DNA of 64,000 nt from Mrakia gelida (Eukaryota; Basidiomycota; Tremellomycetes; Cystofilobasidiales; Mrakiaceae), in NCBI GenBank assembly GCA_024345305.1, contig BRON01000013.1, positions 248,001 through 312,000 on the forward strand, in the 5' to 3' direction. The translations under genes were made by a program, and so were the position numbers. Shown one piece after another: positions 23,679 to 37,253 of the stretch (positions are counted from its first letter, which is position 1; each line of letters opens with the position of its first letter). Under the pieces are notes generated by a model, which saw only the letters and a program-made list of their open reading frames with translations, was not told where the DNA came from and did not search any database.

Positions 23679-26392
23679 CTAAGCAAACACCTTCGTATCA
23701 CGAGCAGTAGTGACTCGTACGACCATGGATCCTAGCTTGGTGCCTTTCAACGAGGAATACGAAGTTAAACCAGCTTTGGAGTCAGTAGTGAAGAAGATTC
23801 GAGGCGAGGAAAACGACGACGCGAGCTTACCGTTCATCTTGCCCCGAGCAACCGAAGCGTCTCGTTCCTTCTTGAACTTGACGAACCCGCTGATGAAGGA
23901 GGAGGATCCACGCTTCGGAGGGGGTATGCTTACCCTAAGCTGGGCGAGGAAGATTGTATCAGTGGCGAAACGAAGGAGAGGGACGACGTGTCAACGAAAA
24001 CTCACGCCAGCACCTCGCCCCATCGAGAAAACGCACGAGTCAGATCTTCGGTGGTCGTGGCGGAATCGAGACCCTGTATTCAAACGCAGAGAACCGAGCC
24101 GAGGTCAGATTCAACGCTTGAGCGGCAAGAAGAAGGAAGCTGAGTTCGCACGGCGATGTAGAGAGTGGTGTTCGACTCAGACTTCGTTGGCTCGAGCGCC
24201 GGATCCATGACCTCCTTCTTGGACGGTAAAGAGTAGATTATTGTGGTCCTCCATGCTCCGATCGTTCGGCCGTTCATGGCCTCAAGAGCCGCACGAGCTG
24301 ATTAGGAAAGCGAACGAGGACGGAGCGTGAGCCTCAGCACTAGGCAAGGGCCTCGGAGTTCAAATCTACTCACCATGGCGAGCCTTTTCGTAGATGATAT
24401 ACGCGTTGTGACGGCTTTCCTTGATGATGATTCGGACGCTTTGGAGAAGGAAGGAAGGACGGAAGGAAAGGTTCATCAGCCAAAGGAGAGAACGCGTCCG
24501 TCACGAGGAGTTTGACTCGCCCGCTTACCTTCGGAGACGCCCAAACGGAGAGAAGAGCTCGTGGAGGTGAGATTCCGAGACAGAGGGATCCAAAGACTGC
24601 GCGAATCGAAGCGAGCGGGAGAAGCGTCAACACCAGCAAGACAATTCGAACACGAAAAAAGGACGCGTCTGGCTCACCGCGATGAACAGACGGCTGGGGT
24701 CGATTTCGGCGGTCCCTCGGGGTCGGGTCTCTGGAGACCAAGATCTTGCTGACTTGTGATGACGTGGCGGAGAACGAGAGCGAGGTGTAGGAGGTGGGAG
24801 GGAAGATGAGACGTCGGCCATTCGAACGGTGATGCGCTGATTGTTGTACCCGATTTTCGTTCCTGATCAAAGCGAACATGTCAGGGGGAGCATGGAAGCA
24901 GAGAGCTTCGAGATAAACACCGCTTACCATCGAGTCGTTGAATGGTGAGCTGAGCTTCCGAAGAGTGCTGCGAAAGGGAAGAGGGAGGTGAGCGGGTTTC
25001 TTTGCCTCCCGACGCGCAGAGAGTCAAGATAGAGCAGACGAACGCAAAGCTCGACATTCGCGAAGAGAGGTCCTCCTTCTCTCTTCTGCCAGAGTTCGAT
25101 CAGAAACGCAGGTTGTTGCAGGCCAGGCGCGTCGAAAAACTCAAACTGACCTCGAGAACCTGCAAGCTTGAAAGTGCCTTTCCAGTTGTGCCTTGGTGAT
25201 GTTGGGAGAGAGATTCTGGAGAGAGGTGCTGTCAGGAAGGAATCAGAGCGAAACGAAGAAGGGAAGGGAGACTAACCTCGCACACGACGGTTCGAGTTGA
25301 GTTGTCCAGTCGGCTCTTGGAGCTCTCACCTGCTCTCTCACCTCGGGGAGATCGACTCCTTGCCCTGTCGAGTCAATCAGTGAAGAACAAGATGGTCAGC
25401 GTCCGTCTAGCGAGCAAAGTCGAAGAGAAAATCGCAGACGCACCTCGAGTCCCTCGACGAGTGAGCAGGCGGCGAATCGTGACGAGAATCGGTTCGAGAG
25501 AGCCTGTGAAAGCAATGCCGACATTCAGCATGGTTCCCAGAACAAAAGGGAGTTGCAGAAAAGAGAGAAGATGAAGGGACGGACGAGAGCGACGAGGAAT
25601 CCCGTCCTCTGGGAGGCGTGTCGTCGACCTGCTTCGACGGCGAGGGCAGAAAGGTGGAAGCGACCGACTCCTCGGGAAGAGCACTGATAGAAAGAGGTTG
25701 ATATTTAGTTGGGCTCTGGCGGTCTCTAGAAGCCGGGGAGTACTCACCTCGAAGAAGAAGCAGCGCGAGAAGGCGACGCCTGTGAGCTCTCCGTCGGTCC
25801 TGGTTCTGGCGGCGATGTTGACCTGCAGAGAACGATCCAGAACGCGTCGAATGAATGAGCGACTGCAAAGACTCCTAAAGTAAGCTCCAAAGGGTCGACA
25901 GAGCGACTCACGCTCCGATAGATTCTTCCAGGGAGCGTCCCTCGCCACCCTTCTCCTTCATGGCCTGACCCTCGCTTGCCTCCTCGACAGAGCTTGTCGT
26001 GCCCGGTCCAGTCGTTGGGAAAGGGATTCCAAGCTCCCTCAGAAGGGCAAAGCACCTGTGAGAAGGCCGAAGGAGAACTAGAGTCAGCTGAGGGGCGTCT
26101 ACAGAGAGGGAAGGAAGGAGGGTGGAGCTCACTCGAGCTCAACATCGTCGACCTCATCCGATGCGGACTCTACGACTGGAGGGGTCGGTAAGTAGCCTGG
26201 GATCAGACGCAGGTCCCTTCTCGAGGGTTTAAGAGGAAGTCCAGGTAGAGAAGAGCTTACTTTGGTGAAGAACAGAAGGCCTGGAGGAAAGAGAGGAAGG
26301 GAAGGAGAAATCGTTGAGCTTCACGTTCCACCTCTTCTCCCATGCTTCCCCTCCTGTCGAAAGAAGGCTGGAACTCACTCGGTAGATTCCAT
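23679..26392 (-). CDS. Three-RRM RNA-binding protein with RS-rich linker (intact copy)
   Basis: Probably a pre-mRNA or mRNA-binding protein of SR-like architecture. The ATG at 26392 gives MESTE, joined to PSVLHQ, then IVESASDEVDDVELE and CFALLRELGIPFPTTGPG. A Ser/Pro-rich part and an Arg/Ser segment (SRTDSRHDSPPAHSSRDSR, ARSRSPRGERAGESSKSR) follow. RRM1 starts RTVVCENLSPNITKAQLERH and ends EAQLTIQRLDGTKIGYNNQR. RRM2 is SRLFIA, SLDPSVSESHLHELFSPFGR, VRIIIKESRHNAYIIYEKAR and AALEAMNGRTIGAWRTT. RRM3 is TTLYIAGLDSATTTEDLTRA, FSRWGEVLALRVSIPPP, SFISGFVKFKKERDASVARG and KMNGTKLGSMVVRVTTAR, ending KVFA and TAG. About a dozen exons. One RRM1 splice acceptor, near 25080, is uncertain. A paralogue in inverted orientation lies near 46.4-48.7 kb. 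I do not recognise a specific named orthologue. Confidence 0.78.
25250..26057 (-). repeat. Near-identical tract shared with 46756-47572 (inverted)
   Basis: About 808 bases of this gene, exons and introns alike, match the reverse complement of 46756-47572 with only scattered substitutions and small indels. One is a one-base difference in a T run within a probable intron. Immediately outside both ends the two copies diverge sharply. The tract covers the N-terminal CFALLRELGIPF exon, the RS linker and the start of the RRM1-coding exon, but not the RRM body. Confidence 0.85.
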
Positions 26393-26690
26393 GCTAGGTC
26401 TCAGGGTGACGAGAGGCACGAAGCTGATAATCTTGGGACTGAGAAGGAAGACGGAGTTGAACGCTGAAGGGAAGGCGAGGGAGCTCAAGAAGTCCTCGTC
26501 TCGTTTCGAAGTCTGATGAGCTTACAGACCGGACGCGACTGACTTCTCTCACCCGTTTGTTCTCCGTGAATAAGAGGAGCCGAGAACGAAAGATAATGAA
26601 ACGTAATTGAATCTTCGAACAGATCTCTTTTTCTACCTTCTTTCTCCCTTCCTTCTCCCTCCCTCCCTCCTCAATCTAAACTACTCCCAC
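26393..26690. other. Intergenic, RRM gene upstream / GCN1 3' end
   Basis: The RRM gene promoter and the GCN1 3' UTR must share this 298-base stretch, because both genes are on the minus strand. Pyrimidine-rich blocks lie at 26620-26680. No other frame is supported. Confidence 0.4.
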
Positions 26691-29600
26691 TCAAAGCTCC
26701 AACATCGAGTTGATCGCCTCGTCGTTGAACGACCTGAAGATCTCCCTAGCCTCCCGAGAAGGCCTTCCGATTCCTGGGTTATCGATAACGGCACAGCTGA
26801 GGAGCGTCTTCTTGACGATTCCCTTGGTGATTCCGAGCGTCTCGAAGGTTTCAGGAGCGGTCTCGAGGATCGAAAGAACGGTGACCGAGGAGAGGATGCT
26901 GGGCTTCGAGGGGATGATTCGAGTTCTGGAGAGAGAGAGGAAGGCGAGAGAGAAAAGAGAAGGAGAAGGAGAGGAGTCAGTCGAGCGTTCATCGCGAGAG
27001 CCTCGCCGTCGGAGGCAGGACGAAAGAGCTTCGAACACTCACTCCAAGATCGTTCGAACGTCCTCAGCCTTGTGCAGAGCGAGTCCGGCGACAACCTGTC
27101 CAATAGCAGCGTTGTAAGGTTCTGACGATGGGAGAAAGCAAACAGAAAAGGAGGTCAGCGCCGGCCATTAGAGGAGGAAGACGCGTCGAATGCGGGAAGG
27201 CGAAGACTCACCCAAACCAGGGTGACGGAACGTCTCGTGAACGAGTTCCTCGATGGCCTCCTTGGAAGCGTCTCCGAGGTTCTTTCCAGCCGACTTGCAA
27301 ACGCAGGCGAGAGCGTGGACCATGCTGGCCGAAATCTCGTCCTCACTTCGAGCTCCAGCGACGAGCTCGGTGATCAAAGCTAAGTGGGAAAGATCAAAGG
27401 AAGGTCAGCTTAGAGAGCTCTCGAATGCTCGAGGGCTCGAGAGAGCAGTAGAGATGAAAGGGAGGACGACTCACGATCCACTCGAGTCTGCGAAACCATC
27501 AACACTCCCAAACCCTCCGCGGCCGAGTTTCGGATCGAAATCGACGCCGTATCCGAGAGCGACTTGACAAAAGTCCTCTGCAGCTGAGGCTGGAAAGGTC
27601 GAACGAGGTGAGGGACTCGCTGAAGGAGGATAGTGAGGGTGCCGAGGCTGAAGAAGAAAGGAAGACGCGTCAGTGCGTCGCTCGCTCGTCGCGTCGAAAA
27701 GAAAACGGGAGAGGAATGAAACTCACATGGCGTTCTTGACGGCCGGAGGGAACGTTTGACTACTGATGACTCGGATGAGAGGTCCAGTGAGCTGAACGAT
27801 GTAAGGCTTGATTCCGGCCTCGGACGTTCGAAGGACGAGGTCTCCGATTCCACCAGCGGCGGCTTCTCGTTGCTCGTAGGTTCTGAAACGCGACCATAAC
27901 ACGAGAAGGTTCGGGTCAGCTCGAGCTCGAAAAGGGAAGTAGGAAGAAGCAAACTCACCCTCCAAGAACTCCAGCCAGCAAGATGGGAACGATCGACTGA
28001 ACACCCTTGGGTCTCGAGAATCCAGGGACCTCGAATCCAGGAGCGGCGGTCGACTCGATGGCAGCTCGTAATGGGACGACGAGTTCCTCCAGTTCGTCCT
28101 TGGGGATGGACTTGACGAGAGCCTCGAGAGCCTCCCAGGCAGCCTCGACGACCTCGGGCTGGCGGTCGGCGAACGAAGCGACCAATCGTCGGATCCAGTC
28201 GACTCGGTAGTCCGAGAAGTCCTCCTGGGAAACCTCGCAGAAGGTTCGGCTGTGAATAGATAGGCGGAGAAAGAGGTCAGGAGATGTTTGAAGGGAAGAG
28301 GAAGGAAGAGTGAGAGGAGAAACGACGCGACTCGAACTCACAAGCACGAAAGGGCAGAAACTCGTCGAGCAGGATGGTCGGCCTTCGCCCATCCGAGGAG
28401 AAGCATAAGAAGAGTGTTGACTCCCTCCTCGTCCTCGATCGACTCGAGAAGCGTCTTCGTGGTAGCGTGAAGCTCGGCGAGGATCTCCGGGTTGGGTTCG
28501 TACTCGAGGGACTTGACGATGGCGGTGAGGATCTGGATGAGACGACGACTGAGAGCGTTTCCGGCGACCGAGACGAGGGATCCGAGAGCTCGAGCGTTGA
28601 AGGCTGAGATGGGAAGAGCGATGAGGGTGGGGATAACGACGGGGAAGATCGAGTTGGCTCGGACGGCCATGACCTCCTTGAGAGCTCGAAGAGCGGTCTC
28701 GGAGCTCTCTCCGGGTTGTCGAAGAGCCTCGAGGAGGGTAGGGATGGTCTGATCGATGGCCTTGGTTCCAAAGTCTCCCTGTTGCATCTGGTCGAAGGTT
28801 CGAGCGGCGGCTGCTCGGACGGTCGCGTTCTCGTCGACGAGGGCGGTTCGGATCGACGCGATGATGACGTCCTGGTGTTCCTCGAGCTGCAAGGGAGCGG
28901 CACTCTCCCTGAGTGTCGAAGAAGGCGAGTCAGTTGAAGGTTTCGAGGAGCGAGAAGGAGATGAAAGGGAAAGGGGAACGAACAAGATCTCGCTGAAAGC
29001 CAAACATCCTCCCTCCCTCATGCTGGGGTTGACCGACGAAACACTGGCCTTCAGAATGGGAATCATCTCCAAGAGAATCCTCTCTCCATTCTTCTTGCAC
29101 AGCTCTCCGAGAGTCCTCGAAGCAGTCTGGAAAATGAATTAGCTCGGTCAGCTCAAGTGCGAGAAACGGAGACGAAAACGAAACGAAGACGAACCTCTCG
29201 CTGTTCCTCTCCAGGGCTGGCCAAAAGAGCGATGACCTGGTTGATGACCGAAGGAAGAATCTCCCGAACTGTGGAAAGGCAAGGAAAAAATAAGCAAAGC
29301 TCTCGCGGAGAGGGGAAGAAACAAGAACGTACGCGTCCTGGGAGTGTCTGAGGAGGATCGAGAAAGGGAAGTCGAGTCAGCGTTTGTTTTCAGCAGAAGT
29401 GCGAGAAGATCGAGAGGGACTCACTCTGAACGAGAGCCTTCCAGATATGCAGCGATCCAGTTCGAACGGCGTTGACGGCATCCTGTCGAACGATGTAGAG
29501 AGCCGAGAGCACACGATCCCTCTTCTCCTGACCGAGGACGTCGAGGAGAGCCTTCCTCGAGTTGTCGACGGCTCCAGTCTCGGCTCCTTCCTCCTCCTCG

Positions 29601-32600
29601 ATCTCGGCCTTTCCACTGATACCGGAGATTCGGAAGAGAAGCTCTCCGATGAGGGAGATGGAGGATTGCTGTGGGTCGAAGAAGGTCAGCGTTAGAACGA
29701 GAGAGAAGGGCGAGTCGAGAGAGATGATTGATCAGACTCACTCGAATTCTCCAGTTCTCGTCGACCATTCCCTTCTCGAGCTCGGGAAGAAGCAGATCGA
29801 CAGCCTTGGTAGAGTAGTTGCTGATGATCATCTTACCCGCTCGCATCGAAGCGTCGCGAACTGGTCGAAGCACAAACGAAAAAACATCGTCAGTTCTCGA
29901 ACGCGTCGAACAACAAAAACAAGACCGGTGGGGTGAAGAAACTCACCGTACTCCGACTCGTCGGCAAGTCCACCGAGGATGGGAGGGATGATTCGACCGA
30001 GATGGGGCGAGAATCGATGACCGAAGGTGGCGGGCAGGTAGATGAGGAGCGAGATGAATCCCTCTCGAACGTAAGGTCTGGGACTGCTGGCGTTGGTGAT
30101 GATTTCGGGAAGGAGAGCCTCGAGTCGATCCATTCCGAGTCCGGAGAGGACTTCGGAAAGACCTTGAGCGGCTCCCTGATCGAAGAGAAACAGCAAGAAC
30201 AGGTGGGTATCAGTTCGAGTTGAAGGGAGGGGAACGGAAACGAGACGAGACGCGACGAACCTGTCGATCGACACCAGAAGTATCGGATCGAAGAGTCTGG
30301 AGAAGATCCTGAACCAAGGTAGGGAAGTTATCCTCTCCGAGACGCTCGACGAGGGTTCCGAGAGCCTTCGCGGCTGTGGCTCGAGCCTCGGGGACGGGGT
30401 CGACGAGGACGATGTGGACGAGAGGGAGGAAGGTGATGACTGAGAATGAGAGCGAAAGGACGACGGTCAGCGCAGTGATCTAAGATAAGAGGAAGGAAGG
30501 AGGGCTAACGGTAGGGAACGAAGTCCTTGGGATCGGTGAGCGACGACCTGGAGAGAAAGAGGAATGGTCGGGTCAGCAACTGCTCGTTCGAGAGTCGAGA
30601 AGTTCGACGACCACTCACAAGTTTCCGAGAATCTGAACAGCCTTCCTCTTGCTCTGCGCGGACCTCTCTCGAAGACCTCGCTCGATGATGGGAGCAACCT
30701 GGAAACATCGCGATGAAACGTCGAAGTCAGCGAGGCTCGAAGTCGGCGAAACTCGACGCGACGAAGTTCCAAACTTACGAGAGCGAGCGACGGCGAGTCG
30801 ATGAAGTGAGCGAACGAAGTGTTGAGGAGAGCTCCGAGAGCGGCGTTGGTCTTGCTGGTGGGGTCGACGAGAGCCTTGAGGAGGGTAGGAACGAGCGCCT
30901 TGATCTCGGGGTTGTGGATGACCTCTCCGAACTTCTTGAGACTGGCGTTGGCGGCTTGACGGACTTGAGCGCTGTGAATAACGAACAAGAAGAAGAACAA
31001 GCCTTGTCAGTAAGGCTAGGAGACAATGAGGAGGCGAGGATGAGAGAGAAACGCACTGAGAGTCCGTAAGAACGGCGGTCAACTCAGGAATGACGGTCGG
31101 GAGCGAGAGAGCGAGTTGTCGAGGAGCACAGAAGGCCATGGCTCCGAGAAGTTCGATCGATCCCTTCTTGGTTCGCCACTGCTTCTCCTCGAGACCTTCG
31201 AGAAGGGAGGGAAGGACGATGTTGACGCAGTGACCGGAGAGTCGCGACATGATGACCTTCGACGCGTCTTGGGTGGCATCTCGGACGTCGGCGGTGGCGT
31301 CTCCGAAGGAGGAGAGGAGGAGGGGAAGGATGCTGGGGGAAAGAGACGAGAAGAGATCAGGTAAGAAGAGGAAACGAGAGGTAAGGAGGGAGGAGGACGG
31401 CTCACGCGAGGACATAAGGCTCGAAGATTCGACCGAGGGTAGCCGAGAGAGTCCTAGGAGGAGAAGGAAGAGACGACGATCAGTATGGATCCTTCGAGCA
31501 GAACACCAGACGACGGATGAACTCACTCGAAAGCAAGCAGAGCTCCCTGCCTAGACATGAAGCTATCCTTATCCTTCGCGGCCTCCCTCAATTTGTCGAT
31601 GAGATCGAACTCCTTGAGAGCCGACAGACCTCGTCCCTTGACGACTCCAGCAAGACCGTAAGCGGCACCTCGTCGTTCGGCGTACTTCTTTCCGTGGATG
31701 AGGAGGTCGTAGAGTCGAGCGACGAGAGCTGGGACCTCGGGTTGCATCCTCTTGACGAGAGCGGGGATGCAGTCTGAGACGGCTGCCTGGACGACTTCCG
31801 AGGGGGTCTTGAGGGCTTCGACGAGTCGGTCGACGACCTTGGGGATTCGAGGATCGGAAGCGTCGAGGTAGGAGGCGAGTCGACCGAAGAGCTGAAGGGG
31901 AAACGAAGCGAGAAGATTCGCGTCAGCTCCGAAACGCGAGACGAGCTGTATTCGGGTGAGAAGGTCGACTCACGATAACGACGGCCTCAGAAATATGATC
32001 TCCAACCTCCGTTCCCGATGACTTGACTCCCAAACACGCCTCGAAGACAGCGATGAGCTCTCCGAGTCTGCTCTTTCCCTGCGTATCGATGATCGCTCCT
32101 CCTGCCTCGAGCATCCCTCTCCTGACCTCGGGACTTCGATCTCCAAGAGCCTCCGCCTGAACGAGGAACTCGAAGAACGGTACGACGTCCTCGGGAGTGA
32201 AGGAGGGAGAGAGAGCGGCGACGGTGTTGGCTACGGCGACTCGAATGTGGAAGGGATCCGATCGGTTCAACGATTCCTCCTTGACCATTCCGAACTGATC
32301 GAACTCGGGCGCGAGGACCTTGGCTCGTTCGGTGTAGAGCTCCTCGAGAGCGACGATGGCTTGAGAGATGAGCTCCGGGTGCATGGTGACGGCTTCGGCG
32401 AAGGCAGCGGCGGTGGAGATTCGGACGTAGGAGTTGTCGTGCTCTGGAGGGAGGGAGGAAGAGACGAGGAGGTCAGTTCTCGAACGCGACGACGGAGAAG
32501 GGTAAGGAGAGGAGTGGAGTGGAACTCACCGAGGAAGGGAAGGAGGTAAGGGATGAAGGTGTCGGGAACGTCGAGACCGTTGTCCTCCCAGAGGTGCTGA

Positions 32601-35600
32601 GCGAGTCGCGAGTTCTGAGCGTCCTCGTCGTGGCAGACGATCCAAAGCTCGTTCGAGTAGTCGAGTTCGGTGATGTCCAAAGGCTGCAGAAAGAGAAAAG
32701 TGTCAGCACGGTCTTGTGGAAGAAGAAAATGGGCAAGAGAACGCACCTGAAGAGCCTGAAGAGCAGCGTTTCGAACGACGACCTCCTGCGAGAGGGTGCC
32801 CTTGATGAGCGCGTCGATCTCAGCGGGACTGGCGCTGTCTTTGAGAGCTTCTCCGAGGTCGATGAGAGCGGAAGCAGCGGCCTTTCGGAGGGAGGGCTGG
32901 GTAGCGATGAGCTGGAGGAGATCGGTGATGGTCGAGAGACGAGGGAAAGCCGTGTCGGAGACTGTGAAACGAGAAGGAAGGCCGAGATCAGCGACGCGTT
33001 TGTTCGTCGAGTCGAGTCGGCTTCGAGCTTACATTCTCCACAGTGGAAGGTCATGATCTCGAGAGCCTGCGGAAGAGAAAAGAAGAGGTCAGTCGAGGGC
33101 AAAGGAAAAGAGCGTCGAAGACGAGAAGACTCACGAGCGCAAGCTGCTCCGTCGCCTCCTCCGAATCTCGTCCGGTGCTTCCAGCTCCTCCCTTGGCGAT
33201 GATGGTGGTCAGAAGAGGAGTAACGTAGGCGTAGGTAGCAGCGTCGAAGGGAGATTGCTCAGAGAGGGTTCGAAGTCGGTAGAGAACTCGAAGGACGAGA
33301 CCTGTGTTTCCCAACAGCAAAACGAACGAAACTCGAAGTCAGCTCGATTGTTCGAAGCGAAGAAGAGCCGACGGGAGAAGAGTCTACGAACCAGAAAGGG
33401 ACTCCTCCTGCATGTCCTTGGGGACAGCCTTGACTCCGTAGTTCCTGAGGATGGCGACTCCGACGAAGGGACGAAGAAGACCGAGTCGAGACGAGCAGCA
33501 GTCTCCGAGAAGCTGGATTCGAAAAAGAAGACGCGTCGAACGAAGTCAGTTTCCATCTTCAACCTCGCTCTTTCTCGAAGCCGACTCACCAGGAAAGTGT
33601 TAAACGCATCCTCCCCAACCAAGAACGATCCCTTCTCCAACGGTCCGTCGAGGATCAACTGCAACGTATCCGTCAACTGATCCTTGAACAGCGTCACGTC
33701 CGCGGCGATGAGACTCCTGATGAGGGCCAGTCCTCGTTCCATTTGAGCCTTGACCTTGACGATCTTGGCCCTGACGTCGGCTTCGAGAGCTAGTTGAGCC
33801 GTCACGAGAGCTTGGTCTTGTTTCGAAAGAACGACGACTCCTCCTCCAGCGGCGGCTCGCTTCTTCGCAGCGGATTCTCGAACCTCCTTCTCCCACTTGT
33901 CCATAGCGGCGGTGGATCGGTTGGCGGAAGCAGCGGGAGCGGCTTTCTTGAGGGCGATGACTGAAAGGGGAGAGGAGGGGAGAGGTCAGGTCAGGTTTGG
34001 ACGCGTCCAGGAAGCGAAGGAAAAGGAAACGAACCATCAACGAAAGCAGTTCCGGCAGGCGTCTCCCAGATTCCCAGCTCCTGGGCTCCGATGAAGTCGA
34101 GGTTGAGGGGGTCGAGGTCGGTCTTGATCTTGACGAGAAGCTCGGGGACGAAGACTTCCGGGGAGATGAAGGCGAGAGTCTTTCCAGCTCGGAAGGCGGC
34201 GGTCGCGAACGCGTTGCTCTTGGGAGGAGCTCCAGCGTTGTCGGTGAGGAGCTTGAGGAGCTTGGCCTGATTTCGTTCCACGAGCTTGGGGATGTTGACT
34301 TTGGCTGAGAGGGCGAGGTCGACGAAGGTTCGGTCTCGGAGGTTACCTGAGGGAAGACGATGAGGGGAAGGTCAGATCACCTCTCGTTCGTTCGATCTGC
34401 TTCGAAATTGGAACGAGGGACCTGGAACGTACCGAGCTCGGAGTGATGAGCAAGAATAAGCAAATCCGTCAACCCATCCTCCCTAACCTCGTCGGAAGTT
34501 CCCTCAGCGAACGAGACGGCGGTCGAAAGGAGCGTCAACACCTGCCTCGCCTTCGCCTCCGGACTGAGTCCACTCTCCTCCTCGGCGACCTTGGTAGCGA
34601 GGGAAGCGTTCTCCTTCTGAAGGAGCCAAGCCTTGATGGAGTCTCGAAGGATTCGACCGAAGACCTTGGGACGGGAGTGCATGGAGTGCTTGAGAATCGA
34701 GAGGGTTGCTCGTCGAGTTTGAGGGTGGGGGGAGGAGAGAGCGAGGTGGATGAAGGAGAGTCCGATGTGGGTTCTGCGAAAACAGCGGAAGGTTGTTAGA
34801 GGCGAGAGAAGTGCGCGATGAAGAGAAGAGAGAAGAAAGACTCACCGAAGAGACTCGTCCTTAACGAGCTTGTCCTCGTGCTTCTCAACGAGAGCCTGAA
34901 GACCTCGAAGGAGCCAGACCTCGTCCGAAACGGAAGTCGCCTTTCGCTGAGCCTTGTCCCAGAGGAGGAACGAGGGCTTGGGAGTGGTAGCGGTGATGGT
35001 TTGGAGGGTGACGTTGGTGAGGAGGAGGGAGGCTGAAAGAAGAGAGAGGAGACTCGAGTCAGCTCGAAGCAAACGCGCGAAGAACGAAGACGCGTCGAAA
35101 CTCACAAACGACCTTGCTTCCAGACTTCGACAGGGGTCCCAACATAGCAGCAACAGCAACGAATCCTTCTCCGACACCTCCGGAAGCAGTGAGAGGAGCA
35201 GCAACGACTGACTTCAAGCTTCCGTCGACCAAACCCTTCACAACGGCTTCAGCGAACTTGTCTGCCTCCGCCGACCAAGTCTTCGACTCCTGTCCAACCT
35301 TCCAGAGGACCTCTCCGATCGCTCCGACGACGAGCCTCCTGCTGGTAGCCTTGGGGGTGATCATCTCCTTCTGCAGACTGGTCAGGGCCATGGGAGGGGT
35401 GGGGATGTTGGCGACGAGGGTGGCAGCGAGATGAGGAGCAAGGGCAGCAAGGAGTCCAGCGAGAGCAGCCTCCGAGACGGTCTCCTTCTGGATGAGGGGA
35501 GGGAGGAGAGCAACGATCTTGGCCGAGATGGTAGCGGGGTAGGTCGTAGGAATGAGCTGAAGAAGCGTGTAGAGCGCCTGTCGATGATCCGCCGAGACCG

Positions 35601-37253
35601 ACTTTCCTCCCTTCAGGATCGCGACGATCTCTTCCGTGATGGCGACGAGATCGTCCTCGCTCGAGGTGGGAGGGAGGAGGGCGAAGAACTCGATGGCTGA
35701 GGTTCGGACCTCTGACTTGGGGGATTTGGCGTGAGTGAGGATCTGGGGGAGGAGGGTTTTGGCAGGGTTGGGAGGAGAGAAGGGGAGGGGTTGAAGGAGG
35801 GAGGTGAGGGCTGAGAAGGCTGATTCCGGGGAGCGGAGGAAGGCTTTGTCGATGGAGGGAAGGAGGGCGGTGAGGTCCTCGGGCGTGAGGAAGCGCTTGA
35901 AGAAGTCGTGAAGGGCGGACTGAACGGGAGGTGAAGGGAGCGACGCGAAGGGAGAAGGTGAGCTTCGTTCAATCTTCGTTCTCTCGCCACCCGCGAGAGA
36001 CGAGACCTGGGAGGTTGCACTCACCAAGACATGAGGTCCGACATCACTCGTTCCCAAGACAGCAGCCTTCCAGCTCTCGACGATAGCACCCTTGGCAGCC
36101 TCGACGAGTCCAACTCCAACTCCTCCATCCAAACCCTTCTCGGTCTCTCCAGTCGCTCGAAGGTGAAGGCAGACGTCTACGGCCAGGCCGAGGAGCGGAA
36201 GCGTCTTGGCTGGTGGAGGAGGGTGCGAGGAAGCGGGAGGGGCGGTGAGGAGGGAGATGAGAGGTCCAAGGAGGGAGGAGTTCTGCACGGGAGGGTGGGA
36301 AGGGAAGGAAAACGAGAGGTGAGCTTTCGCGAACCGGAACCGGTCTCGCGAGCGAGATTTGGAGGGTGTAGAGACTCACGGTTCGAAGTAATTTCCTGAT
36401 CTTTCGAACTGCGGCCTTCCTGATAGCGATTCTTGATCCTCTGGAAGGGTCCTCGATGGCTTCGAGGGTGGTAGCGAGAGCGAAGACGAGAGGCGACCAG
36501 TGAACGGAATCGACGATCTTTGGCGAGAGAGAGGCGACGAGTCCAGCGATGTGAAGGCTGAGGAAGTAGTGGGAAGCGGGGTTGGTGGATCTGAGACGGA
36601 GGAAAACAGATATACAGATAAAGAGAAGGGGTCAGCTCGGGAGGAGAAGATGAAGATGAGAAGTCGAAGGAGGTCGAAGAAGAGAGACGATGGAGGAGGG
36701 CTCACGTTCCCGAAGGAGGGAAGCACCTCGCTACCTCGTCCAAGATCCACTTCTGCCACCGATCGGCAGCCTTGCCTTCGGTATCGATCGTGACCAAGCT
36801 CGAAAGAACCTGAACGACAGCCTCGTTGGAAGGAAGATCGTCGTAACGAGGGGAGAGGGAAGGAAGGAGAACGGCGAGGGGGAGGATGTGCGTAGAGGGG
36901 ATCTCTGCGGTGGTACGAGAGGTGATGTTTATATCAGTACGTGAAGGAGAAAGTCCTTATCTCTGTATACGAGCTGATAAGATAAGATGAAAGATCTACT
37001 AACCTCCCTTGATCGCCAACGAGTTGATCTTGTTGAGCTCGTGAATTCTCTCCTTCACTCGTCCCCTCTTTAGAACGTCTCCCAACGTTGTCCAGTCCAT
37101 CTCCTTGGAGGTAGCGGCTTCGTCGTCGTCCTCGTCGTCGTCATGACGACCTGCTTTGGTGGTAGTCCTGGTTGTGTCGTCCTCCTCGTACTGGGTCGAG
37201 GTGGATACTGCCCATGAGTCTATCTCCACCTTTGGTCGAGAATCTCCCGACAT
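26691..37253 (-). CDS. GCN1: Translational activator GCN1, HEAT-repeat giant
   Basis: Gcn1 binds ribosomes with Gcn20 and activates the eIF2-alpha kinase Gcn2 during amino-acid starvation. This is the largest gene here, 10.5 kb with about forty short exons, coding for roughly 2,500 residues as expected. It starts at ATG 37253 ([16 protein letters not shown]) and ends [11 protein letters not shown] and TGA at 26691. The diagnostic central eEF3-like region is unmistakable: [100 protein letters not shown], and further on [18 protein letters not shown] and [20 protein letters not shown]. The 3' third contains [18 protein letters not shown] and [11 protein letters not shown], the Gcn2-binding side. 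No frameshift was noticed. Open frames on the opposite strand over this gene are shadows. Confidence 0.95.

Noticed and set aside
26691..37253. Long open frames on the plus strand across GCN1
   Set aside because: They mirror HEAT-repeat codons, lack family matches and ignore the minus-strand splice sites. They are antisense shadows of GC-rich coding DNA.
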